A stretch of 64,000 nucleotides of DNA from Paramesorhizobium sp049065735 (GTDB taxonomy: Bacteria; Pseudomonadota; Alphaproteobacteria; Rhizobiales; Rhizobiaceae), in NCBI RefSeq assembly GCF_049065735.1, contig NZ_JBAKHD010000008.1, forward strand, positions 1 through 64,000, written 5' to 3'. Below are positions 52,675-61,633 of the stretch, one piece after another. The notes below the pieces were generated by a model. It saw only the letters and a program-made list of their open reading frames with translations. It was not told the origin of the DNA and searched no databases. The position numbers were made by a program, and so were the translations under genes. Positions within the stretch are counted from its first letter, which is position 1, and each line of letters starts with the position of its first letter.

Positions 52675-53964
52675 ATGGATCGCATCAAAATCGTCGGCGG
52701 CAACCAGCTCAATGGTGTCATTCCCATCTCCGGCGCCAAGAACGCCGCGCTCCCCCTGATGATCGCATCGCTTCTTACCGACGATACGCTGACGCTCGAA
52801 AACGTGCCCCATCTGGCCGATGTCGAGCAATTGATCCGCATCCTCGGCAATCATGGCGTGGACTATTCCGTCAACGGCCGCCGCGAGCGCCAGGACGGCG
52901 CCTATTCCCGCACGATCCATTTTACCGCGCGCAACATCGTCGATACCACCGCGCCCTATGAGCTGGTCTCCAAGATGCGGGCGAGCTTCTGGGTGATCGG
53001 GCCGCTTCTGGCGCGCATGGGCACGGCCAATGTCTCGCTGCCGGGGGGCTGCGCCATCGGCACCCGTCCCGTGGACCTCTTCCTCGAAAGCCTCGCCGCG
53101 CTCGGTGCGGAAATCGACATTGAGAACGGCTATGTCAAGGCGACCGCAAAGAAGGGCCTCACCGGCACGCATTACACCTTTCCCAAGATTTCCGTCGGCG
53201 CGACCCATGTGCTGATGATGGCGGCGACCCTCGCAAAGGGCGAAACCGTCATTTCCAACGCCGCGCGCGAGCCTGAGGTCGTCAACCTCGCCGATTGCCT
53301 CAATGCCATGGGCGCCAATGTCACCGGCGCGGGCACCAGCACGATTCGCATCGAGGGCGTCGACAGCCTCTCCGGCGCGCGCGTCCGCGTGATTCCCGAC
53401 CGTATCGAGACCGGCACCTATGCCATGGCCGTTGCGATGGCGGGCGGCAACGTGTTTCTGGAAGGCGCGCAGGCGAATCTGCTCACCTCCGCGCTCGAGA
53501 CGCTCCGTCAGGCGGGTGCCGAGATCACCGAGACCAATACGGGCATTCGCGTAGCGCGCAATGGCCATGGCATCCATCCCGTGGATGTGACGACCGACCC
53601 GTTCCCCGGTTTCCCGACCGACCTTCAGGCCCAGTTCATGGGGCTGATGACCAAGGCCAAGGGCACCTCGCGCATCACCGAGACGATCTTCGAAAACCGC
53701 TTCATGCATGTGCAGGAACTGGCGCGCCTCGGTGCGAAGATTTCGCTCTCCGGCCAGGTGGCGACCGTCGAGGGCGTCGAGCGGCTGCAGGGCGCGCAAG
53801 TGATGGCGACCGATCTGCGCGCTTCCGTGTCGCTGGTCATCGCTGGCCTTGCGGCGGAAGGGGAAACCTATGTCAACCGCGTCTATCACCTCGACCGCGG
53901 TTTCGAGCGGCTGGAAGAGAAGCTCTCCGGCTGCGGCGCAATCGTCGAGCGCATCAGCGCCTGA
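52675..53964 (+). CDS. murA: UDP-N-acetylglucosamine 1-carboxyvinyltransferase
   Basis: 429 residues, full length. First committed step of peptidoglycan synthesis: transfer of enolpyruvate from PEP to UDP-GlcNAc in the cytoplasm. Seen: IVGGNQLNGVIPISGAKNAA at the start, the active-site cysteine C126 in LPGGCAIGTRPVDL (equivalent to E. coli Cys115, the fosfomycin target), and TDPFPGFPTDLQAQFM near residue 305. GTGAAAGTGGA stands before the ATG. Followed by an intergenic palindrome and DUF2948, the usual rhizobial order. Confidence 0.98.
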   Translation: MDRIKIVGGNQLNGVIPISGAKNAALPLMIASLLTDDTLTLENVPHLADVEQLIRILGNHGVDYSVNGRRERQDGAYSRTIHFTARNIVDTTAPYELVSKMRASFWVIGPLLARMGTANVSLPGGCAIGTRPVDLFLESLAALGAEIDIENGYVKATAKKGLTGTHYTFPKISVGATHVLMMAATLAKGETVISNAAREPEVVNLADCLNAMGANVTGAGTSTIRIEGVDSLSGARVRVIPDRIETGTYAMAVAMAGGNVFLEGAQANLLTSALETLRQAGAEITETNTGIRVARNGHGIHPVDVTTDPFPGFPTDLQAQFMGLMTKAKGTSRITETIFENRFMHVQELARLGAKISLSGQVATVEGVERLQGAQVMATDLRASVSLVIAGLAAEGETYVNRVYHLDRGFERLEEKLSGCGAIVERISA

Positions 53965-54010
53965 CCATCCTTCTTCCTGTTGCGCCAAACCCACGGACGT
54001 CTTAATTAGG

Positions 54011-54050
54011 GCGTGATCCTGAAAAGTTTGCAGACTTTTCGGGATCATGC
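54011..54050. repeat. Short intergenic palindrome after murA
   Basis: A 17-base left arm (GCGTGATCCTGAAAAGT) and right arm (ACTTTTCGGGATCATGC) pair with two mismatches of the G-T kind around TTGCAG. GATCC-AAAAGT palindromes of this kind are dispersed in rhizobial and Brucella-type genomes; it may also end the murA transcript. Confidence 0.75.
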
Positions 54051-54119
54051 GCTAAAACAAACACTTAGAGCGGGGTGTCCATCAGATGGCATCCTGCGCC
54101 GGGGACGTCAGCTATTCGC

Positions 54120-54566
54120 ATGGAAACGCCGATGGAAATGCTCAAGCTCGTGGCGCTCGACGATCAGGATCTGCAGATTATCTCGGCCCATCTGCAGGAT
54201 GCCGTGCTGAAGGTGGGCGATCTCGACTATCTGCCGCAGGAAAAGTGCTTCGTCGTGGCGGCCAACCGCTTCGTCTGGGAGCGCGCCGCATCGGGCCTTT
54301 TCGGCAAGCGCACTTTCGAGCGGCGCCGGGCCGTGCTGCATTTCGGCTGCGTCACGGCCGTCAAGGCGAACGGCATCGACCGCAGCCGCAAGGATGACGT
54401 GCTTTCCCTGCTGGCGGTCCGCTTCCTGCCCGGCGAAGCGCCGGAGGGCGTCGTGGAGTTCATCTTCTCGGGCAATGCCGCCATCCGGCTGGATGTGGAA
54501 TGCGTGGAGGCCAAGCTTACCGATCTCGGCCCCGCATGGGAAACCCGCGCCAAGCCGGAGCATTAA
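54120..54566 (+). CDS. DUF2948 family protein
   Basis: 148 residues: KLVALDDQDLQIISAHLQDA, YLPQEKCFVVAANRFVWE, a GNAAIRLDVECVEAKL segment, and DLGPAWETRAKPEH at the end. This family is limited to Alphaproteobacteria and is found between murA and hisD. No known biochemical role. Start chosen at ATG 54120; ATG 54132 is also possible. Confidence 0.87.
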   Translation: METPMEMLKLVALDDQDLQIISAHLQDAVLKVGDLDYLPQEKCFVVAANRFVWERAASGLFGKRTFERRRAVLHFGCVTAVKANGIDRSRKDDVLSLLAVRFLPGEAPEGVVEFIFSGNAAIRLDVECVEAKLTDLGPAWETRAKPEH

Positions 54567-54567
54567 A

Positions 54568-54611
54568 GCATGTCTCCCAAAAGTGGGAACCGGTTTTGGG
54601 CAAAGACATGC
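54568..54611. repeat. Intergenic palindrome before hisD (first)
   Basis: GCATGTCT...CCCAAAA is mirrored by TTTTGGG...AGACATGC with a short unpaired centre. It begins inside the stop region of the DUF2948 gene and could act as its terminator. Dispersed rhizobial element type. Confidence 0.7.
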
Positions 54612-54623
54612 TAAAAAACAAAA

Positions 54624-54672
54624 GCCTAAAGCGCGTTGCACGGAATGCGATTAAACGCAACGCGCTTTAGGC
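54624..54672. repeat. Intergenic palindrome before hisD (second)
   Basis: A perfect 16-bp inverted repeat (GCCTAAAGCGCGTTGC and GCAACGCGCTTTAGGC) with a 17-base spacer. It lies just upstream of the hisD ribosome site. Confidence 0.8.
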
Positions 54673-54699
54673 GTGAACAGGCATATTGAGGATTGACGC

Positions 54700-55992
54700 G
54701 TGGTATTGACGCTCAGACAAAGTGATTCCGATTTCGAGCCGAAGTTTGCCGCCTTTCTAGCTGGCAAGCGCGAGGCTTCTGAGGATGTCGACCGCGCGGC
54801 CCGCGAAATCATCGCCGCAGTCCGCCGTGACGGCGACAAGGCGCTGATCGACTATTCGCGCCGCTTCGACCGGATCGATCTGGAAAAGACCGGCATCGCC
54901 GTCACCGAAGCCGAGATCGACGCGGCCATTGCCGGCGCGCCGCGCGAGACCGTCGAGGCGCTGGAATTGGCGCGCGACCGTATCCGTGCCCATCACAGCC
55001 GCCAATTGCCTGCGGATGACCGCTACACCGACCCGCTCGGCGTAGAGCTCGGCTCGCGCTGGACGGCGGTGGAATCCGTTGGTCTTTACGTGCCGGGCGG
55101 CACGGCCAGCTATCCAAGCTCGGTGCTGATGAACGCGGTGCCGGCGAAGGTCGCGGGGGTAGAGCGCATCGTCATGGTCGTGCCCGCGCCCGATGGCGTG
55201 CTGAACCCGCTGGTGCTGGTCGCAGCGCGGCTGGCGGGCGTTTCCGAGATTTACCGGATCGGCGGGGCGCAGGCGATTGCAGCGCTGGCCTATGGCACGG
55301 AAACGATTGCGCCCGTCGTCAAGATCGTCGGCCCTGGCAATGCCTATGTCGCCGCGGCGAAGCGGCTGGTCTTCGGCACGGTCGGTATCGACATGATCGC
55401 CGGTCCCTCTGAGGTGCTGGTGGTGGCGGATGGCGACAATGACCCGGACTGGATCGCCGCGGATCTTCTGGCGCAGGCGGAACACGACGCCGCCGCCCAG
55501 TCGATCCTGATGACTAATGATGACGCCTTCGCGCACGCCGTGGAGGAAGCCGTCGAGCGGCAGCTAAAGACGCTGCCGCGAGCTGAAACGGCCTCGGCCA
55601 GCTGGCGCGATTTCGGCGCGGTGCTGTTGGTCGATGATTTCGAGACGGCGCTGCCGCTCATCAACCGCATCGCGGCGGAGCATTTGGAACTAGCGGTGGC
55701 CGATCCGGAAGCGCTTCTGCCCGGCATCAGCAATGCAGGCGCGATTTTTCTGGGCAAATACACGCCCGAAGTCATCGGCGACTATGTCGGCGGGTCGAAC
55801 CATGTGCTTCCGACCGCGCGTTCGGCGCGTTTCTCTTCCGGCCTGTCGGTGCTCGACTATATGAAGCGTACCTCGCTCTTGAAGCTCGGACCGGAGCAAC
55901 TGCGCGCACTCGGGCCGGCGGCCATCGAGCTGGCGCGTGCCGAGGGGCTCGGCGCTCATGGCCGGTCGGTGGCGATCAGGTTGAACCTATAG
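54700..55992 (+). CDS. hisD: Histidinol dehydrogenase
   Basis: 430 residues, full length. Zinc enzyme that oxidises L-histidinol to histidine, last step of the pathway. Seen: SVGLYVPGGTASYPSSVLMN (substrate loop), YRIGGAQAIAALAYGTET, VGPGNAYVAAAKR, AGPSEVLVVAD, DLLAQAEHD (zinc ligand His) and the C-terminal GLGAHGRSVAIR. GTG start with GAGGA seven bases upstream. It is followed at once by the UPF0262 gene. Confidence 0.98.
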   Translation: MVLTLRQSDSDFEPKFAAFLAGKREASEDVDRAAREIIAAVRRDGDKALIDYSRRFDRIDLEKTGIAVTEAEIDAAIAGAPRETVEALELARDRIRAHHSRQLPADDRYTDPLGVELGSRWTAVESVGLYVPGGTASYPSSVLMNAVPAKVAGVERIVMVVPAPDGVLNPLVLVAARLAGVSEIYRIGGAQAIAALAYGTETIAPVVKIVGPGNAYVAAAKRLVFGTVGIDMIAGPSEVLVVADGDNDPDWIAADLLAQAEHDAAAQSILMTNDDAFAHAVEEAVERQLKTLPRAETASASWRDFGAVLLVDDFETALPLINRIAAEHLELAVADPEALLPGISNAGAIFLGKYTPEVIGDYVGGSNHVLPTARSARFSSGLSVLDYMKRTSLLKLGPEQLRALGPAAIELARAEGLGAHGRSVAIRLNL

Positions 55993-55999
55993 GGCAGGC

Positions 56000-56485
56000 A
56001 TGACATCCGGCGGCGGCAGACAAGCAAGACTGATCGACGTCGAGCTGGACGAATCCATCGGACGTTCCACCCCTGATGTCGAGCATGAGCGCGCCGTTGC
56101 CATCTTCGATCTCATCGAGGAAAACAGCTTCTATCCTATTGGCGATCCCATCGGCGGGCCTTACCGGCTGAAACTCTCGCTGCTCGAATCGCGGCTGATC
56201 TTCGCGATCCTGCGCGAAACCGGCGAGGAGGTTGCGACGCATATCCTGGCGCTCGCGCCTTTCCGCCGCGTGGTGAAGGACTATTTCCTGGTCTGCGAGA
56301 GCTATTACGAGGCGATCCGCTCTGCGACGCCGAGCCGGATCGAAGCCATCGACATGGGGCGACGAGCGCTTCACAATGAAGGGTCGCAAACGCTGAAGGA
56401 GCGACTGCGCGGCAAGATCGAAGTGGATTTCGACACGGCGCGCCGCCTGTTCACGCTGGTCTGCGTGCTGCATTGGCGGGGGTGA
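56000..56485 (+). CDS. UPF0262 family protein
   Basis: 161 residues: ARLIDVELDESIGRSTPDVE, ERAVAIFDLIEENSFYPIGD, FRRVVKDYFLVCESYYEAIR and LKERLRGKIEVDFDTARRLF. This alphaproteobacterial family lies after hisD in most Brucella and Rhizobium genomes. Function unknown. It probably shares a transcript with hisD, 7 bases away, and with the phosphatase gene. Confidence 0.92.
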   Translation: MTSGGGRQARLIDVELDESIGRSTPDVEHERAVAIFDLIEENSFYPIGDPIGGPYRLKLSLLESRLIFAILRETGEEVATHILALAPFRRVVKDYFLVCESYYEAIRSATPSRIEAIDMGRRALHNEGSQTLKERLRGKIEVDFDTARRLFTLVCVLHWRG

Positions 56486-56982
56486 GCTTGGCGGCTGAGG
56501 GGGAAAAAGCGGATGATACGCCGCCCGGTATAGTGCCGGCGAAGCGCATGCCATCCTCCATCCTGTTCGTCTGCGGAATGAATGCGATCCGCTCGCCTAT
56601 GGCCGAGTGTCTCGCCCGGCATATGCTGGGCCCGAATGTCTATCTCGCTTCGGCGGGCGTCAATCGCGGCGAGCCTGACTTGTTCGTCGCTGCGGTGCTG
56701 GCGGAGGAAGGGCTTTCGCTCGATGAGCGCCGCCCCAGGGAACTGGAAGAGCTGGGCGATGGCTATTTCGACCTTGTGATTACGCTCACCCCGCTCGCCC
56801 ATCATACCGTTCTGGAACGGATGCGCGGCTTTTCCGTTGACGTGGAATATTGGCCGATGCCGGACCCGACGCTTGTGCAGGGCACGCGCGAGCAAATACT
56901 CGATGCTTACCGTGATGTGCGCGAGCAACTGAAACGTCGCATCGCTGAACGGTTCGGATTACAGAATACTGACAAGTATTAA
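56482..56982 (+). CDS. Low-molecular-weight phosphotyrosine-phosphatase family
   Basis: About 166 residues. The P-loop is C-x5-R-S in LFVCGMNAIRSPMAE near the beginning of the domain, and the general-acid aspartate is in YWPMPDPT. The fold is shared with arsenate reductase; the DP motif favours phosphatase activity. GTG 56482 overlaps the UPF0262 stop; TTG 56473 and ATG 56548 (directly at the domain) are alternatives. In related genomes the next gene is infA; here it is not. Confidence 0.88.
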   Translation: MSLAAEGEKADDTPPGIVPAKRMPSSILFVCGMNAIRSPMAECLARHMLGPNVYLASAGVNRGEPDLFVAAVLAEEGLSLDERRPRELEELGDGYFDLVITLTPLAHHTVLERMRGFSVDVEYWPMPDPTLVQGTREQILDAYRDVREQLKRRIAERFGLQNTDKY

Positions 56983-57120
56983 ATCTTAAAAATATCGTAA
57001 TATTTCTATTGAACTTGTGAATCTATTTATTTTTCTCTTGCGGCAATTTCGTCACACAGCGCATAGTTTTGTTGAAACGGCATTGGATTCATTTTTCGGC
57101 AGCGTAAGGGGAAGGCCGCC

Positions 57121-57474
57121 ATGCCCGCGTATCAGATCCGTATTGCTTACCTCACTCGATATCGCCGGACACGGCATTATTACCACCGGCTGATCATGGC
57201 TGGCGACAAGGAACTGGCGCTGGCCGAAGGGCGGGCGCAATTGGCGAGACGCTCACCGGAAGCGCAGATCGTTCACGAAAGCGCACAGCTGCGGCCCGAT
57301 AGCCGTGATGTCGAGGCCGTCATGGCATCCGGCTGGATGCTCAAGGACGGGTGGTGGACGCGGCCGATCCGGGCAGGCGACGACCTCGCGCTCATCGCCA
57401 TGCACGGCCATACCGACAGCAAGCATATCAACGCCCGGACACCCGCGGATTGCCTGGCGATCGACAGCGCCTGA
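57121..57474 (+). CDS. Hypothetical protein
   Basis: 117 residues with a good ribosome site (AAGGGGAAGG) before the ATG. The N-terminus (YQIRIAYLTRYRRTRHYYHR) is rich in Tyr/Arg, and the middle has AVMASGWMLKDGWWTRP. Not recognised. Its last 47 bases overlap the end of the convergent VOC gene. A 138-base A+T-rich gap precedes it, the first sequence past the conserved hisD block. Confidence 0.6.
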   Translation: MPAYQIRIAYLTRYRRTRHYYHRLIMAGDKELALAEGRAQLARRSPEAQIVHESAQLRPDSRDVEAVMASGWMLKDGWWTRPIRAGDDLALIAMHGHTDSKHINARTPADCLAIDSA

Positions 57475-57916
57475 GCGGATGGGTGCAGCGGGCCAGCGTA
57501 TCCGGCCCCGGCGCTCCGGGTTCGATAAGGTCCCACAAGTTTCCATAGAGGTCCGCGAAAACCGCGACACGGCCGTAAGGCTCTTTTCGGGGCTGTTCGC
57601 GGAATTCGACGCCTGCAGCGAGGTAGCGGTCGTAATCCCGTTCGAAATCATCCGTTTCCAGAAATAGGAAGACGCGCCCACCGGTCTGGTTGCCGACCGC
57701 AGCAAACTGTTCTTCGTTGGCGGCTTTCGCAAGCAGCAGTGACGCGCTGCCTCCGCTTGGACCGATGACCACCCATCGCTTGGTACCGGAAAGCTGCGTA
57801 TCTTCACGAAGTTCGAACCCGAGCTTTCCGGCATAGAAAGCTATCGCCTCGTCGTAATCGCGCACCACGACCGTAACCAGTGAAAGCCTCTGGCGTGTCG
57901 CTTGGTCTTCGCTCAT
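57428..57916 (-). CDS. VOC-family (glyoxalase/bleomycin-resistance-like) protein
   Basis: 162 residues. The beta-alpha-beta-beta-beta repeat is visible: LSLVTVVVRDYDEAIAFYAG, LGFELREDTQLSGTKRWVVI, then GRVFLFLETDDFERDYDRYL and GRVAVFADLYGNLWDLIEP. The last motif holds the usual metal-ligand position. The family includes lyases, dioxygenases and antibiotic-binding proteins; no specific substrate can be assigned. ATGA overlap with the nucleotidyltransferase gene upstream, so the two are cotranscribed. Confidence 0.88.
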   Translation of the reverse strand: MSEDQATRQRLSLVTVVVRDYDEAIAFYAGKLGFELREDTQLSGTKRWVVIGPSGGSASLLLAKAANEEQFAAVGNQTGGRVFLFLETDDFERDYDRYLAAGVEFREQPRKEPYGRVAVFADLYGNLWDLIEPGAPGPDTLARCTHPLRRCRSPGNPRVSGR

Positions 57917-58728
57917 GAATGCACTGGTCCTTTACTGGCGTATTCTGATCTATCCATGAATTCCAACAGAAGTTCGGGCATTCCCTTGCATGGGTTGGGA
58001 GGCAAGTCGTCGGCACGCAGATCCAGGTAGAGATCGATGGATGCTTTCAAGGCCGCCCGGACGGGGGCGGCATCGTGGCGGGCAACTGTGGCGGCAAGCT
58101 TGCCGTCCTTATCCAATTGCAAGGCTTCCAGACGCCTCACGCCGCGCTGATTGAGACCCGCACGGCGGCATAGCATCGGCCCGATGACCTGTTCCCGGAA
58201 GAAGCCGAGCATGCCGATCGCCTCGTAAAGCTCGCCACGGTGCAGTTTGGTGATCGCATAGTGCAGCCAAATCCAGGCTCGCGCTTCGAACCAGTCGGAA
58301 GGAAGGTTTGGCCAAACGACGGTGCCTGCCTGGATGCGTCTCTCGACCTCGACGGGATTCCGGGCAAACAGGATAGCCCGCCGCTCGATCTGATGGTCGA
58401 GATCCGATGAAAGAACGAATTTCAGATCCACATGCACGAGAGGCGGGCCGTACAAGCAGATGAGCAGACGCGGTTCGCCGACATGCTCACCGGTGAAGGC
58501 GGAAAGCAGGCTTCCGATGCCTTCAGCGAATGCCATGCGGGTCGCCATGACCTCTGAATAATGGTCGTCGTCGACGACGATAACGAAGTCCAGATCCGAG
58601 TGCTCATCGAGGCCGCCGTGAATATAGGAACCACCGATCAACAGGGCGGTGAGCCTGATATCGGACGCGACGGCTGCGCGAATGCGCTCGAGAAGGTCTG
58701 CATGAGGTGCGGGAAGATTGCTGGGCAT
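57913..58728 (-). CDS. Nucleotidyltransferase-domain protein (aminoglycoside-nucleotidyltransferase-like fold)
   Basis: 271 residues. The polymerase-beta-like motif GS-x9-D-x-D appears as LLIGGSYIHGGLDEHSDLDFVIV, with a third acidic position in LVHVDLKFV. The remainder is helical. Relatives include aminoglycoside adenylyltransferases and many uncharacterised enzymes; resistance cannot be inferred. AGGAGAATC precedes the ATG. First gene of a two-gene unit with the VOC protein. Confidence 0.82.
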   Translation of the reverse strand: MPSNLPAPHADLLERIRAAVASDIRLTALLIGGSYIHGGLDEHSDLDFVIVVDDDHYSEVMATRMAFAEGIGSLLSAFTGEHVGEPRLLICLYGPPLVHVDLKFVLSSDLDHQIERRAILFARNPVEVERRIQAGTVVWPNLPSDWFEARAWIWLHYAITKLHRGELYEAIGMLGFFREQVIGPMLCRRAGLNQRGVRRLEALQLDKDGKLAATVARHDAAPVRAALKASIDLYLDLRADDLPPNPCKGMPELLLEFMDRSEYASKGPVHS

Positions 58729-58871
58729 ATGATTCTCCTAGCCAGCACCTCAAAATAGAACACCCTGCCGATTATCCGCAACCATCTTTGCAGCCAGCTG
58801 GCTTGTAAATGATCTGGTGGTTTTGCGCAAAATGCGTGGAGATGGCGGCGGTTTCGTCATAGATTGCGGCC

Positions 58872-59849
58872 ATGAACCGTCCCACCTCCTTGGTGCTTCC
58901 CGCTGCCGTTGCGCCTCCCGCTCCCTGGGCGAGGGGACATGATCTGCCTGACATTTCCGAGGCGGAGGCTGCGTTTTTTGCCGGCGCGGCGTTGCAGGCG
59001 CTGGATGGCCTGATCCGCGGCGGGCCGGAGTGGACCGGCCTGTGGCGCGCGCGCATGGCGCTGAAGGCGGCGGCGGTTTCCACCTCGCTGCTAGGCAAGC
59101 CTGAAGAGGAGGGGGCTTTGCGGGACGCGGTCTGCTTGACCCGCCCGGGCGAGGACCCGGGACCGGCGGGGAGGGTGCTTCTCGCCTGGCGCAGGCTTGG
59201 CCGCCATTCCGGGGCGATTGACGGTGATGTGCTGGCGTCGATTGCCGAACTTTTCGGGGCGAAACCCGATATTGATTGGAAGGAACTGGCCGGGCAGATT
59301 GATACGCGGGGGCAGGGCGGGCGTGCCGCGCCCTTCGCCGCAATCGAAGCTGCCGAGCATATTGCAGATGGCTTCCCGGCTTTGACGATCCCCGCCGAGC
59401 TCTTTGCCTTTTGGCTCGCCGACCTCACCCTTGCCGCAGGCCTCAAATGGCCGCGGCCCGTGCCCTTGCTTATCACCCAGGTTCAGAAATCCTTCTTCCG
59501 CGAAGGGCCGAACCGTCGCCGCCTTCGGATCGGAGAGGCGGGCTGGCGCACGGCCTGTCTCATTGCCTATGGGCAGGCGGCGCTCGAGGCCTATGATTTC
59601 GGCATGGACGCGGCCCGGCGGGCGGAACGGCTGAAACTCATCGCGCCCAAGCTGCGCGCGAAAGGCGCGGCGCGCATTGTCGAAGCGCTGCTTCAGGACG
59701 ATGCGCTTTTGCCTTCGGCGTGGGTGGGTGTGGCACCAGGGCAGGGCATGACCGACCGCGCGGTGCGGCGGCTTTTCGAGCGGCTTCTGACGCTGGGCGC
59801 CGTCCGCGAGCTGACGGGGCGGCCCACCTTCCGCCTTTACGGGCTTTGA
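58872..59849 (+). CDS. DUF1403 family protein
   Basis: 325 residues of mostly helical sequence: EAEAAFFAGAALQALDGLIR, LWRARMALKAAAVS, FWLADLTLAAGLKWPRPVPL, and a C-terminal segment GMTDRAVRRLFERLLTLGAV. DUF1403 genes are found in rhizobia beside a scpB paralogue, as here (3 bases between the genes). No known biochemistry. No clear Shine-Dalgarno is seen close to the ATG. Confidence 0.83.
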   Translation: MNRPTSLVLPAAVAPPAPWARGHDLPDISEAEAAFFAGAALQALDGLIRGGPEWTGLWRARMALKAAAVSTSLLGKPEEEGALRDAVCLTRPGEDPGPAGRVLLAWRRLGRHSGAIDGDVLASIAELFGAKPDIDWKELAGQIDTRGQGGRAAPFAAIEAAEHIADGFPALTIPAELFAFWLADLTLAAGLKWPRPVPLLITQVQKSFFREGPNRRRLRIGEAGWRTACLIAYGQAALEAYDFGMDAARRAERLKLIAPKLRAKGAARIVEALLQDDALLPSAWVGVAPGQGMTDRAVRRLFERLLTLGAVRELTGRPTFRLYGL

Positions 59850-59852
59850 CGC

Positions 59853-60521
59853 ATGGCCTCTCGCAGCAAAGAGAAGCGGGAACAGCCGCCATTCGACCGT
59901 GACTTGCCTGATCTGCCGCCTGAAGCCCGCAGACGCGAATGGATGAACCGCGTCGAGGCGGCGATCTTCGCGGCGAGCGAACCTGTCGGCCTGGCGGCGC
60001 TGCAGCGGCTGGTCGGGGATGATTGCGACATCGAGGGCATGATCGAGGACATTCGCGAAGAGTTGCTGGCGCGGCCCTATGATATCGTCCGCGTGGCGGG
60101 CGGCTTTCAACACCGTACGCGCCCGGCCTATGCGGACGCCATCCGCACAGCCACCGGGCGCAGCGAGAAACAGGCGAACCTGACGCAAACGCAGGCGCTC
60201 GCCCTGATCACCATCGCTTATACCCAGCCGATTACACGCGCCGACCTTTCCGCCTTTACGGGCCGCGAGATCAGCCGGGATATCATCGCACAATTGCGCA
60301 ATGCCGGCTTCATCACGTCAGGCCCGCGCAGCCCGCAGCCCGGCGCGCCCTACACCTACATCACCACGGACGCCTTTCTATCGCACTTCGGCTTCGACAC
60401 GCTGCGCGACCTGCCCGACATCGAGCAGCTGGAGGAGGCGGGCCTCCTCGACCGCAACAGGCCGCTCGCGGAGCTGCCGGGTATTCCGCAGCCGGACCCG
60501 GAAGAGGATGAATTCGGCTGA
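59853..60521 (+). CDS. scpB: ScpB-family chromosome segregation protein (paralogue type)
   Basis: 222 residues. The winged-helix pair of ScpB is seen in EAAIFAASEPVGLAALQRLV, GGFQHRTRPAYADAIRTATG and a stretch around LALITIAYTQPITRADLSAF. ScpB works with SMC and ScpA in chromosome compaction, yet no scpA lies nearby; the core rhizobial scpB sits beside scpA and nagZ. Pairing with DUF1403 marks it as the accessory kind, often on mobile replicons, with unproven function. Confidence 0.83.
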   Translation: MASRSKEKREQPPFDRDLPDLPPEARRREWMNRVEAAIFAASEPVGLAALQRLVGDDCDIEGMIEDIREELLARPYDIVRVAGGFQHRTRPAYADAIRTATGRSEKQANLTQTQALALITIAYTQPITRADLSAFTGREISRDIIAQLRNAGFITSGPRSPQPGAPYTYITTDAFLSHFGFDTLRDLPDIEQLEEAGLLDRNRPLAELPGIPQPDPEEDEFG

Positions 60522-60604
60522 GCGATTGCGTTGCACTGATTATTTTGCCATTGGCTTGCGGTGAGGGAGGGGCAGCAGAACCGGGGAGGCGGGGCGTTAA
60601 CAAA

Positions 60605-61633
60605 ATGATAACCAAGCCGGGCAAGCGAGCCACCATACGCGATGTCGCCAAGGCGGCGGGCGTGTCGATCAAGACGGTCTCCCGCGTCTTCAATGACGAA
60701 CCCAATGTGCGCGAGGAGATCAGGGAGAAAGTTCGCCAGGCGGGGCGCAAGCTCAATTATCACCCCAATGTCGCGGCCCGCAATCTGGCGCGCAGAAGAT
60801 CGCATCTCATCGGTCTTTTCTTCGAAAACCCGAGCCCAGCCTATGTCACCGAATTGCAGATGGGCGCGTTGCAGCGGCTGCGCGGCACCGGCTACCGGCT
60901 GCTGATTTTCCCGGTCGAGAACCGTGCGGACATTCGCGGGGCGATGGTGTCCACGGCCTATACCTCCGGCCTCGACGGCGTCATCGTGACGCCGCCCATG
61001 TGCGACGATCCCGCCATATTGGACGAGCTTCTCGCCTCGCATCTGCCCTTTGTGCGCATTGCGGGCGATACGGGTCTTTATACCAAGGGAAGCGTCGTCA
61101 TCGACGATGAAAGAGCCGCATTCGACCTTGCGGACTATGTGCTGCGACTAGGCCATCGCCGCATCGCCATCGTGATCGGCGACGCGACGCACCGCTCCGC
61201 GCGGCTGCGGCTCGCCGGGTTTCGCCGGGCGCTGGAGGCGGCGGGCATCGCGCCCGATCCGGCGCTGGAAGTGCAGGGCGCCTTCACCTTCCAGAGCGGC
61301 CTCGATGCCGGCCGGCGGCTCCTGCACCACGCAAACCGCCCGACAGCCATCCTCGCATCCAATGACGATATGGCCGCAGGCATCCTCCAGGCGGCGCACG
61401 AACTGCGCATCGCCGTGCCGCAAAAGCTATCGGTCGTCGGCTTCGACGATACGGCGCTGGCAAAGATGGTCTGGCCGCAGCTGACGACGATCCGCCAGCC
61501 CATCTTCGAAATGGCCGAACGCGCCGCGGATATGCTTCTCTCCCACATCGGCACGGGTACAGCGCCGGACACGGTGGAACTATCTTATGACCTGGTCGTC
61601 AGGTCTTCGGCTGGGGAAGGGCCGGAGGCGTAA
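60605..61633 (+). CDS. LacI-family transcriptional regulator
   Basis: 342 residues. The LacI helix-turn-helix is complete: ATIRDVAKAAGVSIKTVSRV, then LNYHPNVAARNLARRRS as the hinge. The effector domain has IGLFFENPSPAYVTELQMGA, RHRRI-like GHRRIAIVIGD, and ILASNDDMAAGILQAAHEL. It represses a sugar-related set; no target genes are obvious nearby, since a thiolase fragment follows. Confidence 0.93.
   Translation: MITKPGKRATIRDVAKAAGVSIKTVSRVFNDEPNVREEIREKVRQAGRKLNYHPNVAARNLARRRSHLIGLFFENPSPAYVTELQMGALQRLRGTGYRLLIFPVENRADIRGAMVSTAYTSGLDGVIVTPPMCDDPAILDELLASHLPFVRIAGDTGLYTKGSVVIDDERAAFDLADYVLRLGHRRIAIVIGDATHRSARLRLAGFRRALEAAGIAPDPALEVQGAFTFQSGLDAGRRLLHHANRPTAILASNDDMAAGILQAAHELRIAVPQKLSVVGFDDTALAKMVWPQLTTIRQPIFEMAERAADMLLSHIGTGTAPDTVELSYDLVVRSSAGEGPEA

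Noticed and set aside
52210..54048. Very long open frame on the minus strand opposite murA
   Set aside because: Opposite a certain gene in G+C-rich DNA; the translation is rich in Arg/His/Asp without any recognisable motif.
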